Positions 8,500 through 15,858 of a DNA stretch of 64,000 bases are shown here, piece after piece. The DNA is from Micromonospora sp. WMMA1363 (GTDB taxonomy: Bacteria; Actinomycetota; Actinomycetes; Mycobacteriales; Micromonosporaceae), in the NCBI RefSeq assembly GCF_030345795.1, contig NZ_JAUALB010000001.1, forward strand, positions 1,297,001 through 1,361,000, written 5' to 3'. The translations under genes were made by a program, and so were the position numbers. The notes beneath the pieces are model-generated. The model did not search any database. It was not told the origin of the DNA and was given only the letters and a program-made list of their open reading frames with translations. Each line of letters opens with the position of its first letter. The first letter of the stretch is position 1.

Positions 8500-9095
8500 A
8501 TCGTCTCCTCTACCGCCCGCGTCGGATCGTGGCCGCCGAACGCGCTGCTGACCTTGCGTCGGGCGCGATTGAGCCGCGACCGCACTGTCCCCACGGGGAT
8601 GCCGATCGCCTGGGCGGTCTCCTCGTAGCTGAGCTCACCCCACGCGATGAGCAGCAGGACGTCGCGATCTCTGGCGGACAGGTCGGCCAGGGCCTGGGCC
8701 AGCGGCGCCCGGAGCGCGTGGGCCGCCGCGCCAGCCACCGCCAGCTCCGCGGGATCCGGCACGACATCGGCCACGCCGCACCGCGCCATCGCCCGGTAAC
8801 GCGCCTGCTCTCGCCGTCGGTGACGCGAAACCTCCTTGGTCAGAATCCCGAACAGCCAGGGCCGCGCATCCGGGCGGTCCGCGTCGTAACGGTGACGGCG
8901 CCGAAAGGCGGCCAGAAACGTGTCGGACACCACGTCGTCTGCCGCATCAGCACCCACCCGGCCATGGGCGTACCGGTACAGGGCCGCCGCATGCCGGTCA
9001 TAAAGAACAGTGAACAGGGAGTGGTCCGCCAACGATGCCCGCACATACCAGGCATCCGACTCCTGCTCCACGACGAACTGCTGCTCAAACAGCAT
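8496..9095 (-). CDS. ECF-type RNA polymerase sigma factor
   Basis: The protein has 199 residues from ATG 9095. Region 2 is seen in FTVLYDRHAAALYRYAHGRVGADAADDVVSDTFLAAFRRRHRYD (core binding and -10 recognition). Region 4 is seen in LSARDRDVLLLIAWGELSYEETAQAIGIPVGTVRSRLNRARR, a helix-turn-helix for the -35 element. It directs transcription of a specific regulon, probably including this operon. The frame is open further upstream to 9200, but sequence before MLFEQQFVVEQ is low-complexity and unlike the family, so the shorter form is chosen. It is coupled to the downstream CU044_5270 gene. Confidence 0.85.
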   Translation of the reverse strand: MLFEQQFVVEQESDAWYVRASLADHSLFTVLYDRHAAALYRYAHGRVGADAADDVVSDTFLAAFRRRHRYDADRPDARPWLFGILTKEVSRHRRREQARYRAMARCGVADVVPDPAELAVAGAAAHALRAPLAQALADLSARDRDVLLLIAWGELSYEETAQAIGIPVGTVRSRLNRARRKVSSAFGGHDPTRAVEETM

Positions 9096-9379
9096 GATCG
9101 GCAAATCGACCAGCTCGCTCCACGCCAGACCACCTCCACACGTACCGCTTCCTCCACCCATGTGTCGCCACTCGAGGCCCGGCGAGTTCACGCGGCCCAC
9201 GAACCGCCGCCGCCGTACGTCGGTGCCGACGGATGCTCACCGACCGGGGGTGAGGAGACGCCGGTACAGAATGGCGGCAAGAATGATCTTGTGCGCGCGT
9301 GGACACGCGCCGACCATTCGGTGCGCCCAGCCCGTGTGCTCCAGCCAAGAGCGGCACGTCGGCTGCTCGGCAGGACGCC

Positions 9380-9545
9380 CCGGCAACCCGGAGTGGTTCT
9401 CCGCCGGTCGAGGACGACGTGCCGCCACGGGCGAGAGCCGGGGTCTCTCGATTGCCCCCGAGGTCCTCAGCGATCTGCGCGATCGTCGCCCTTGGCCGGG
9501 ACCTGTACAACGCGACCGCGTCGGCCCTGAACTCGGCGGGCTAGG
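9380..9545 (-). pseudogene. IS3-type transposase OrfA remnant
   Basis: On the minus strand the stretch AEFRADAVALYRSRPRATI, with AQIAEDLGGNRET following, resembles the N-terminal helix-turn-helix of IS3-family OrfA proteins, in which such sequence normally continues LRSWVR. The initial PAEF part and the YRSRP part are in adjacent frames, and after NRET the similarity stops. No OrfB, end repeats or full frame remain. It is best read as a short decayed fragment. Confidence 0.45.
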
Positions 9546-9628
9546 GCCTGTCCTGTCTGGCACGAAGCAGATGGGCCGCTTCGGCGACAACGCGCCGGCC
9601 AGGCAGGTGACCGGCGCCGTCAGGAGCT

Positions 9629-9931
9629 CTACGACGACAACCGCTCGTCACGAACGACATCGAGATTGATGAAGCGGGGTCCGTCGGTGCACAGCGGCAC
9701 GAATGCTTCGTGGGTGGCGTTGCTCACGGCCAGCTCGGAGTTCACCGCCGCGTCGGCGTAGGATTCGAACTCAAGCATCTCCATGTAGTGGGTGGGGTCG
9801 TCGCGGTCGCGGCAGACCCGGGTGCGCTTGGCGGTACGCAGAGCGTCGCTTGCGTTGATCCAATCGGTCAGGAGTTGGTCCACCTCCTCGGGACGGTTGG
9901 TCCGGTAGTCGATGATCTGGATGAAAGTCAT
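9629..9931 (-). CDS. Small dimeric alpha/beta-barrel (ABM-like) protein
   Basis: The 100-residue protein begins MTFIQIIDYRTNRPEEVDQLLTDWINAS, then RVCRDRDDPTHYMEMLEFESYADA, then FVPLCTDGPRFINLDVVRDE. The pattern of a short beta strand, a helix with EEV, and a later Y-ME-EFESY strand fits the antibiotic-biosynthesis-monooxygenase/ferredoxin-like barrel superfamily, whose members include small monooxygenases and many proteins without known reaction. No catalytic residue can be assigned. The frame is open upstream to 10267, but that extension does not look like part of this fold, so ATG 9931 is used. Confidence 0.65.
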   Translation of the reverse strand: MTFIQIIDYRTNRPEEVDQLLTDWINASDALRTAKRTRVCRDRDDPTHYMEMLEFESYADAAVNSELAVSNATHEAFVPLCTDGPRFINLDVVRDERLSS

Positions 9932-10288
9932 GACAGCAGCATGCCGACCGACAACGCCATCAGACTGATCCGCATAGCGCCCGGCGTGACCGACGGCTGG
10001 CCTCAGCACAGCCCGACGGCCAGCAGATGCACCGACTGCGTGGGACACCGACAGAATGTGCCAGTAGCCCAGCGCCACCTCAGGCGGGACATCAACTGTC
10101 GCGGGCTCCGGCCGGGCCGCGACGTAGACGGCGACCATCGTGGCCGTCACCGCCACGCCGGCAGCCACGACCGGCAGTTGGAAACGCGGGCGCACCAGAG
10201 CAGGTACATACCCCGATCCCCCGCCGACACCCACCCGCACGGTGCCGGCCCACGGTGCCCAGAACATCTGGCTGGTCAGCCCGGGCGT
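9932..10288. other. Intergenic stretch between two small minus-strand genes
   Basis: A minus-strand open frame continuous with 9629-9931 could encode a membrane-anchor-like segment (LPVVAAGVAVTATMVAVYVAA) starting near 10267, but it lacks a ribosome-binding site and recognisable family features. No RNA gene or clear promoter was found. Confidence 0.3.
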
Positions 10289-10675
10289 TCATCGGCCCGG
10301 CGGTATCTCCGTAGCGGCGGCGGCACGTCCGGCTGGCTGGTTCTCAGGCCGCCTGGGCGGGTGTCGGTCAGCAGCCTGCCTGAGCGCCTGGCGCAGCCCC
10401 TCCGGTGGCGGCACCCCAGAGCTCGCGGTGTCGTCGCGGTACAGCCGGCACGCCAGCGCCGGACGCTGATCCGGCTCGGTGAACGGGTCCCGCCCGTCGA
10501 TGAACACGCTGGGCGAGCCGGTGAAGCCGATCTGCTCGGCCTCGTCCTGATCTTCGATGATCCGCGTGGTGAACTCCACCGTCGTCAGGCCCACATCATC
10601 GAGCGCGCGGCGCAGCACCTCGGCGGCGGGTCCTTCGTTGGGGCAGTCGGCGACCACGAGCAGCTGCACGTCCAT
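10289..10675 (-). CDS. Thioredoxin-fold protein (actinobacterial, single-cysteine)
   Basis: The 128-residue protein reads MDVQLLVVADCPNEGPAAEVLRRALDDVGL, then IIEDQDEAEQIGFTGSPSVFIDGRDPF. This is the thioredoxin fold with the strand-Cys-helix element and the cis-Pro loop (GSPSVFIDG). Only one cysteine (Cys11, CPNE) is present at the active-site position where CxxC is usual, as in many actinobacterial proteins sometimes annotated as thioredoxin-like or alkylmercury-lyase-like. It may act as a monothiol glutaredoxin-like enzyme or carrier. The last 25 residues are Arg/Pro/Ala-rich and probably disordered. It stands alone. Confidence 0.72.
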   Translation of the reverse strand: MDVQLLVVADCPNEGPAAEVLRRALDDVGLTTVEFTTRIIEDQDEAEQIGFTGSPSVFIDGRDPFTEPDQRPALACRLYRDDTASSGVPPPEGLRQALRQAADRHPPRRPENQPAGRAAAATEIPPGR

Positions 10676-10784
10676 GCATCCATCATGCGCCGGGGTCGTC
10701 GCGGTCGGCCGGCGGCCCCGGACAGGACCAGCGGGCCGCCATGGGCTCGCGCAGCGGCCCGGTAGCCGTCAGCGTGCTGGCCGC

Positions 10785-11204
10785 GACCGCGTCACCGCCC
10801 ACGGCCTGGTCCTGGAGATGCTGGCCGGCCCGCTGCCCGGTATCTACGACCCCGGCGGCGCGGGCGCATGTTGTTCGGCTTCTTCGCCGCCATGACCGAC
10901 ACTGAGCGAGAGAGCATCCGCGACGCACGCTCGAAGGACTCGATGCGGCCGCTGGCAAGGGAAGGAACGGCGGCCCCCGCCGGTCATCACTGACGACATG
11001 CTGCACACCGTGTGCTCCGGCCGCCGGGCGACAGGCGAGTCCGTCGAGCAGATCCGACCGGACCTGATCGTCCCCACCGGCAAGCGCAAAGGGCAGAACC
11101 CGGGCCTGGCCAGCATCTACCGGGCGCTCGCAGAGCACGAGCGGGCTCAGACGTACCCCGAAGCCGTCAACCAGGCCCACGCCGACTCCTGTCACCAGCA
11201 CTGA
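10785..11204 (+). pseudogene. Serine recombinase (resolvase/invertase) remnant
   Basis: Pieces of a resolvase appear in order but in different frames. GRDRVTAHGLVLEMLAGPLPGIYDP corresponds to the end of the catalytic domain; MLFGFFAAMTDTERESIRDA is the conserved E-helix. The C-terminal DNA-binding part reads MLHTV then RRATGESVEQIRPDLIVPTG then NPGLASIYRALAEHE, ending at 11204. Frame changes near 10865, 10930 and 11010 and loss of the N-terminal catalytic serine make it inactive. It probably came from a Tn3-type or plasmid resolvase, consistent with the Tn3-type transposase fragment at 11671. Confidence 0.75.
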
Positions 11205-11620
11205 CATGCTGCCGAACAGCCTGCGGAACGACGGTGCCCGCTTCTGTTGCCGACGACGCGCGGCTGGCCCACAGTTTCCAGTTTCGCCCGACAGGAGCCG
11301 GCGCCCGTTACGGCCGGTATCCGGAGCAGGGTGGGGTGAGCTTCGGGGGACAGCGGGCCGTCTCAGTAGTCACTTGATCTGCCATAACCGGAGGAACTTG
11401 ACAGATCAGGTTCCACAGCGGGTCGCCGTGCTCGATGCGCCGCAGCGCCCGATACTCCTTGATCGCGTGGTGAGCGCGCTCTGCTGCCGCTTGGGCACGC
11501 GCAGCTTCCCGGGGACCAGGGCTGCGGGTACGGGTTCCGACTACACCACAGCAAGTACTTACGCACAAGAACTGTCATTATGATGTAGCGACTCTTTGTC
11601 CGGTTTCTAGGATGGTCACC
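11205..11620. other. Intergenic stretch with a doubtful minus-strand ORF
   Basis: A minus-strand frame (about 11308-11568) contains ARAQAAAERAHHAIKEYRAL, then RRIEHGDPLWNLICQVPPVM, which reads like real protein, but start and context are unclear and I do not recognise it. No RNA gene is apparent. The inverted repeat at 11621 follows. Confidence 0.3.
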
Positions 11621-11660
11621 CTGATTATCGGATTAGAAATTTCGATAATCTGATAATCAG
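11621..11660. repeat. AT-rich imperfect palindrome
   Basis: CTGATTATCGGATTA (11621-11635) and TAATCTGATAATCAG (11646-11660) are inverted copies with one mismatch, separated by GAAATTTCGA, itself nearly palindromic. The 40-bp site is strikingly AT-rich against its surroundings, as expected for an operator or a transposon-associated site next to the Tn3-type remnant. Confidence 0.6.
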
Positions 11661-11670
11661 GATCGCGTGC

Positions 11671-11964
11671 GTGTCCCGTCTTGGGTTGAGGCGGATCGGT
11701 GCAGCGGCCAGCCGCAGTGACGATCTTGGCTGGGGTCTGCCAGGCGAACGGGATCGACGCACGCGACGCATCAACCAGGGTGCCGACTACGCGCTGACGA
11801 ACAAGGCCACCCGCGGGCAGATCGACCTGGACAAGGTCTCTCGCCATTGGCCGGACATCCCTGCGGGTCATCTGCTCGATCCACACCCCGCACGTCCCGC
11901 GTGGGTAGCCGTAGATCACCCTGCGGTCACGGACCGTGTGGCTAGCCCGGAGAGGTTCGCCTGA
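11671..11964 (+). pseudogene. Tn3-family transposase fragment
   Basis: The open frame contains LTNKATRGQIDLDKVSRHWPDI, which matches the C-terminal half of actinobacterial Tn3-type transposases (normally ID-DKI-RHWPDILR). The normal continuation, LRV...SIHT, is present only in the next frame (RTSLRVICSIHT near 11858), so a frameshift interrupts it, and stops follow. Both the upstream DDE domain and the C-terminus are missing. Together with the resolvase fragment at 10785 it suggests one degraded Tn3-type transposon. Confidence 0.6.
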
Positions 11965-12186
11965 CGGCGGATACTGGCTGGTGGCCGCAGGCGTCTGCGG
12001 GATAGCCTCGCCGACTGTGACTGACTGGAACAAGTCACCCGGTCTCTTCGCGACGCCACGCAGGCGTGAAAATAGCGGCCGGGTCGCCCGCCGACGTCGA
12101 TCGATCTTGGGACATGTGTAGCCCGTGAACAAGTCTGACGCCGGGGCCCGGACCTGAAGGGTCAACGCATTGTTGCTTCGAGCACG

Positions 12187-13695
12187 CCGGTCAGATTTTC
12201 GGTTCCCGACCGAGGCCCCCGGGCGGCCCACCTGTTGTCCGTTGCGCGCGAAGGGCGGTATCGATGCGGGCGTCTCCCGAGGAGATCCCTGACGAGGAGT
12301 ACGAACAGGTTCTGGAGCGGGTCGCCGCGGTCGATGTCGCCAAGGATTCGGGCATGGTGTGCACCCGGCTGCCCAGCGGGGCGGGTGTGCGGCGGACCAG
12401 CCGGGTGTGGCAGGTGCCGGCGACGACCAACGCGGTCAGCGACCTCGCTGCCCAGCTCGCCGAGCTGGGGATCGAGAAGGTGACCGTCGAGTCCACCTCG
12501 GATTATTGGCGGATCTGGTACTACCTGCTCGAATCGGCGGGTCTGGACGTGCAACTGGTTAACGCCCGCGATGTCAAGAACGTGCCGGGCCGCCCGAAGA
12601 CGGACAAGCTCGACGCGGTGTGGCTGGCCAAGCTCACCGAGAAGGGCATGCTGCGACCCTCGTTCGTGCCACCGGCTGCGATCCGGGTACTTCGTGACTA
12701 CACCCGGATGCGGGTCGACCTGACCAGGGACCGGACCCGCAACTGGCAGCGGCTGGAGAAGCTCCTCGAAGACGCGTTGATCAAGGTCACCTCGGTGGCC
12801 AGCAAGCTGCAGACGCTCTCGACGCGGGACATGGTCGAGGCGCTGATCGCCGGGCGCAGCGACCCGCAGGAACTGGCCGGCCTGGCACGCGGGCGTCTGC
12901 GCGGCAAACACGCGGCCCTGGTGGAAGCGCTGACCGGACGGTTCGACGAGCATCACGGCGAGCTGGCCCGGATCCTCCTCGACCAGATCGACCGCCTCGA
13001 CACACAGATCACCCAGCTCACCGCCCGGATCGGCGAGCTGGTCAACGACATCGGCCCCGCCCAGCCGGCGGTGCCGCCGGACTCCACCGGCGACGGATCG
13101 CCCCCACCCGCGGCCAGCGCGGTGCAGCGCCTGGCCGAGATCCCCGGATTGAGTCCCGAGACCGCCCAGCTGATCATCGGGGAAGTCGGTCTGGACATGA
13201 CTCGATTCCCCACCGCCGGGCATCTGGTGTCCTGGGCCCGGCTCTGCCCCCGCACCATCCAATCCGGCGCCAGCAGCAGCGCGGGCAAAGCCGGCAAGGG
13301 CAACCCGTACCTCAAAGGCGTCCTCGGCCTGGCCGCCGGCACCGCCGCCCGCAGCGGCGGCAGCTTCCTCGCCGAACGCTACCGGCGCATCGTCAAACGC
13401 CGCGGTAAAGGCAAGGCCCTCGTCGCCGTCGCCCGCTCCATCCTGGTCATCATCTGGCACCTGCTCGCCGACCCGACCGCCCGCTACCAGGACCTCGGCC
13501 CCGACTACTACGACCGGCGCGTCAACACCGACCGCAAGCTCAACACCCTCGTCCGGCAACTCGAAGCCCTCGGCCATACCGTCACCCTCAACGCCACCAC
13601 CTGACCGACCCGCCACCAACCGGTCCAGGCGCCGCCGGCCCGGTGATACCGCCTGCCCAAACCCCGACGTGGTCAAGGTCATTTTCCGGTCAGAT
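12187..13695 (+). mobile_element. IS110-family insertion sequence (approximate limits)
   Basis: An intact IS110-type transposase gene is bracketed by the direct repeat CCGGTCAGAT at 12187-12196 and 13686-13695, 1499 bp apart, a size expected for IS110 elements. This family has no terminal inverted repeats, so the direct repeats are my only handle on the ends. IS110 elements encode a bridge RNA in a non-coding end; the region before the ORF (12120-12263), with a GC-rich self-complementary patch near 12145, is the candidate here. The right limit falls close to the 5' end of the DUF2785 gene, which may have lost its original start. Confidence 0.7.
12264..13604 (+). CDS. IS110-family transposase (DEDD recombinase)
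   Basis: The protein has 446 residues and is full length. The N-terminal RuvC-like DEDD domain shows D24 (AAVDVAKDSG), E76 (VTVESTSDYW), and D114/D117 (PKTDKLDAVWLAKL). A coiled-coil linker follows (residues about 150-270). The C-terminal Transposase_20 domain starts at RLAEIPGLSPETAQLIIGEVG and contains SWARLCPRTIQSG, then ASSSAGKAGKGNPYLK, which carries the nucleophilic serine of this family. These enzymes insert circular IS intermediates at targets chosen by a bridge RNA. The ATG lies just after the presumed bridge-RNA region. No disruption is visible. Confidence 0.93.
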   Translation: MRASPEEIPDEEYEQVLERVAAVDVAKDSGMVCTRLPSGAGVRRTSRVWQVPATTNAVSDLAAQLAELGIEKVTVESTSDYWRIWYYLLESAGLDVQLVNARDVKNVPGRPKTDKLDAVWLAKLTEKGMLRPSFVPPAAIRVLRDYTRMRVDLTRDRTRNWQRLEKLLEDALIKVTSVASKLQTLSTRDMVEALIAGRSDPQELAGLARGRLRGKHAALVEALTGRFDEHHGELARILLDQIDRLDTQITQLTARIGELVNDIGPAQPAVPPDSTGDGSPPPAASAVQRLAEIPGLSPETAQLIIGEVGLDMTRFPTAGHLVSWARLCPRTIQSGASSSAGKAGKGNPYLKGVLGLAAGTAARSGGSFLAERYRRIVKRRGKGKALVAVARSILVIIWHLLADPTARYQDLGPDYYDRRVNTDRKLNTLVRQLEALGHTVTLNATT

Positions 13696-14470
13696 CTACG
13701 CCGCGGATTGTGCGTTTCCCACCGGTCAGGATCTCGATGTGCTGATCGCTGAGCTGGCCTTGTGCTTGAAAGACCCGGACCCGCAGGTACGCGACGGCTA
13801 CCCGTACGTGGTGCTGCGCACGTGGATCGAACGCGACGTGATCGCTGGTGAACGGCGGGCATCGCTGGGTGACGAGATGGCCGCCCGGTTCACCGATCCA
13901 CAGACCGAGGCCCGCACCTTCGCGCCGCTGGTCCTCGACATGATCGTCAGCCGGGGTGACTTCCGGCAGACCTGGCTGGACGCGTTCACCGCCTGGTATC
14001 CGGCCGAACTCGACCTGCGTGGCTACGACGAGAAGTTGGGCTGGCTGCACGCGGTAGCGCACGGCGCGGACCTGCTCGGCGCGTTCGGCCGCCACCCCGG
14101 GGTGGAACCGGCCGCGATGCTCGACCTTGCCGCCGCGCGGATGCTCACACCGACCGGGTATCTGTACGCGGAGCGGGAGGACGACCGGCTGGCCCGGGCG
14201 ATCGCGCTGACCCTCACCCGCCCCGAACTGACCCCAGACCGGTCGGTCTGCTGGCTCGACGCGATCGGGGCGGACTTGCGGGCCGTGGCCAGCGGCACCA
14301 CCCCGGTCTACGTCTCCAACGCACTGCGCACCCTGCGGATGCTGTACCTGCTGGCCGACCGTGGCGTACCGGCGCAGGCAAGCGGCACCCGGCGACCGCT
14401 CGCCCACGCGGACGCGGTCAAGCAACGCCTCGTCGAGGTGCTGGAATCCGACGCGAAGTCGATCGGCTGA
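13643..14470 (+). CDS. DUF2785 family protein, 5' end possibly replaced by the IS110 insertion
   Basis: The conserved part starts ADCAFPTGQDLDVLIAELALCLKDPDPQVRDGYPYVVLRTWIERDVI, then DLDLRGYDEKLGWLHAVAHGADLLGAFGRHP, then LTPTGYLYAEREDDRLARAIALTL, which is the DUF2785 signature: an all-helical cytosolic protein of unknown function. The likely start is GTG 13643, giving 275 residues, but the first 15 or so residues come from the IS110 end, and the direct repeat CCGGTCAGAT at 13686 lies in codons just before the conserved domain. The original start is probably lost. The downstream hydrolase gene is 73 bases away, so co-transcription is likely. Confidence 0.75.
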   Translation: MIPPAQTPTWSRSFSGQIYAADCAFPTGQDLDVLIAELALCLKDPDPQVRDGYPYVVLRTWIERDVIAGERRASLGDEMAARFTDPQTEARTFAPLVLDMIVSRGDFRQTWLDAFTAWYPAELDLRGYDEKLGWLHAVAHGADLLGAFGRHPGVEPAAMLDLAAARMLTPTGYLYAEREDDRLARAIALTLTRPELTPDRSVCWLDAIGADLRAVASGTTPVYVSNALRTLRMLYLLADRGVPAQASGTRRPLAHADAVKQRLVEVLESDAKSIG

Positions 14471-14543
14471 ACCGCACGGGCCTGTCCCCTGCCCGATCGC
14501 AGGATGCGACCGCGGACTTCCCTCAACCAGATGGGGCCCACGC

Positions 14544-15401
14544 TTGCCGGAATTCTTCACCTCCTATGACGGCACCCGGCTGGCGTATCACCGAAGCGGC
14601 GACGGTCCGCCGCTGGTCGTGATACCCGGTGATCCTGGCCGGGCCAGCACCTACCTGGGAACCGTGGGTGGCCTGGACGCACACCACACCCTGATCATCC
14701 TCGATCACCGTGGCACCGGAGCGTCCAGCGATCCCGTCGATCCGGCGACCTTGCGCGGCGACCGGCTGCCCGCTGACGTCGAAGTGCTCCGCGAACATCT
14801 GCGGCTGGGAACGTTTGACCTGCTCGGGCACTCCGCCGGGGCGCAGGTCGCCGTCTTCTACGCCGCTGCCCACCCACATCGGCTGCGGCGCCTGGTACTG
14901 GTCTGCGGCGGACACCGCACCACCGGGGCGGTCATCGACGGCGGCTTCGCGGCCGCCTGCCAGGCCCGCCGCGAACAGTCGTGGTATCCGGCCGCCCGCA
15001 CCGCCCTGGACATCCGGACCGCACGCGGCGCACACACACCGCCTCAGGTCATCGCCGCGATGGCACCGTTCTTCTACGGCTCCTGGGACGCCTCGGCCCA
15101 GGCACACGCCGCCGCCGAAGCGTCCCAGCGACGCGACCCCCAGGCAGCACACCGCTTCCACCACGGCCTACACATCGACACCACCGCCATGACAGCCGCT
15201 CTCGGCGTGCTGCCGTTCCCGGTACTCGTACTCGCCGGCGAGTACGACCCGCAGCCGGTACCCCAGGAAGCCGCCCAGCTGGTCGCCGTGTTCCCCGACG
15301 CGCAGCTACATGTCCAGATCGGCGCCGGGCACTACCCTTGGGTCGACGACCCCACTGCGTTCACCACTACGGTGGCCGGCTTCCTCGGCCACGTCCCGTA
15401 G
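14544..15401 (+). CDS. Alpha/beta hydrolase (proline iminopeptidase-like)
   Basis: The 285-residue protein starts at TTG 14544 (LPEFFTSYDGTRLAYHRSGDGPPLVVIPGDPG). Family features include the oxyanion-hole strand (VVIPGDPGRAS), the DHRGTGAS block, the nucleophile elbow GHSAGAQV (Ser), the acid in LVLAGEYDPQPVP and the histidine in IGAGHYPWVDDP. These are the catalytic Ser-Asp-His triad of the alpha/beta-hydrolase fold; the overall pattern is closest to proline iminopeptidases, although substrate cannot be read from sequence. No ATG or GTG in frame suits the N-terminus, so a TTG start is assumed. It follows the DUF2785 gene. Confidence 0.82.
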   Translation: MPEFFTSYDGTRLAYHRSGDGPPLVVIPGDPGRASTYLGTVGGLDAHHTLIILDHRGTGASSDPVDPATLRGDRLPADVEVLREHLRLGTFDLLGHSAGAQVAVFYAAAHPHRLRRLVLVCGGHRTTGAVIDGGFAAACQARREQSWYPAARTALDIRTARGAHTPPQVIAAMAPFFYGSWDASAQAHAAAEASQRRDPQAAHRFHHGLHIDTTAMTAALGVLPFPVLVLAGEYDPQPVPQEAAQLVAVFPDAQLHVQIGAGHYPWVDDPTAFTTTVAGFLGHVP

Positions 15402-15411
15402 TCCACGACGC

Positions 15412-15442
15412 CAACGACGACAACGACGACAACGATGACAAC
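15412..15442. repeat. Short tandem repeat (AACGACGAC units)
   Basis: Three to four copies of AACGACGAC, with slight variation, lie just after the hydrolase stop. It is low-complexity sequence with no coding role that I can see. Confidence 0.6.
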
Positions 15443-15448
15443 GGCGCA

Positions 15449-15486
15449 GTAGCGGACCGGCGCACCGTGGGGTGCCGGTCCGCTAC
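15449..15486. terminator. Hairpin terminator after the hydrolase gene
   Basis: GTAGCGGACCGGC (15449-15461) pairs perfectly with GCCGGTCCGCTAC (15474-15486) around a 12-nt loop. It has no T-run, as is common for actinomycete terminators. Confidence 0.75.
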
Positions 15487-15569
15487 CCGCGTTCGCCGTA
15501 GTCGTCAGGGACGCCGCCGTCGAGATGGCCCCATGGCCGCCGGAAGGCCAAGGACAAGACGTGACGGTC

Positions 15570-15690
15570 AGGTCCTGCTCCATCCGGCGGCATCGCCGGG
15601 TGGCGAGGGCCGTGCGGCCACAGGCGAGGCGGGCCTTGACGGTGCCGCTGGGCGTGTCGGTCTGCGCGGCAATCTCGGCGATTGACAGGT
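15570..15690 (-). pseudogene. Sigma-70 region 4 fragment
   Basis: The minus strand encodes DLSIAEIAAQTDTPSGTVKARLACGRTAL, a clear region-4 helix-turn-helix of SigE/ECF-type sigma factors, followed by ATRRCRRMEQD. No region 2 precedes it: upstream in frame is unrelated sequence, and downstream the frame enters the tandem repeat. It is a gene fragment left between the hydrolase and the P450. Confidence 0.65.
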
Positions 15691-15858
15691 CAGCCACGGG
15701 ACCTACATCGCCGCCGGACAGTGAAACAGACACACATTGCACGCTGGCGGTTGCACAGTGCACACTGAGCGGCGCTTGGCTTGAGCCGCGAGTCAGTCTG
15801 TTACGACACCGTCCTGTTGCGACACCGTCCACGTGGGGAGGCGCTGTGGAGGTACTTG

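Noticed and set aside
12162..13862. A 566-codon minus-strand frame opposite the IS110 transposase
   Set aside because: Gly/Val/Asp-rich shadow with no family features, fully opposed to an intact transposase.
15412..15442. AACGACGAC repeats considered as a CRISPR-like array
   Set aside because: Units are contiguous with no spacers and there are no cas genes; a simple tandem repeat. No CRISPR array was seen anywhere in the window.
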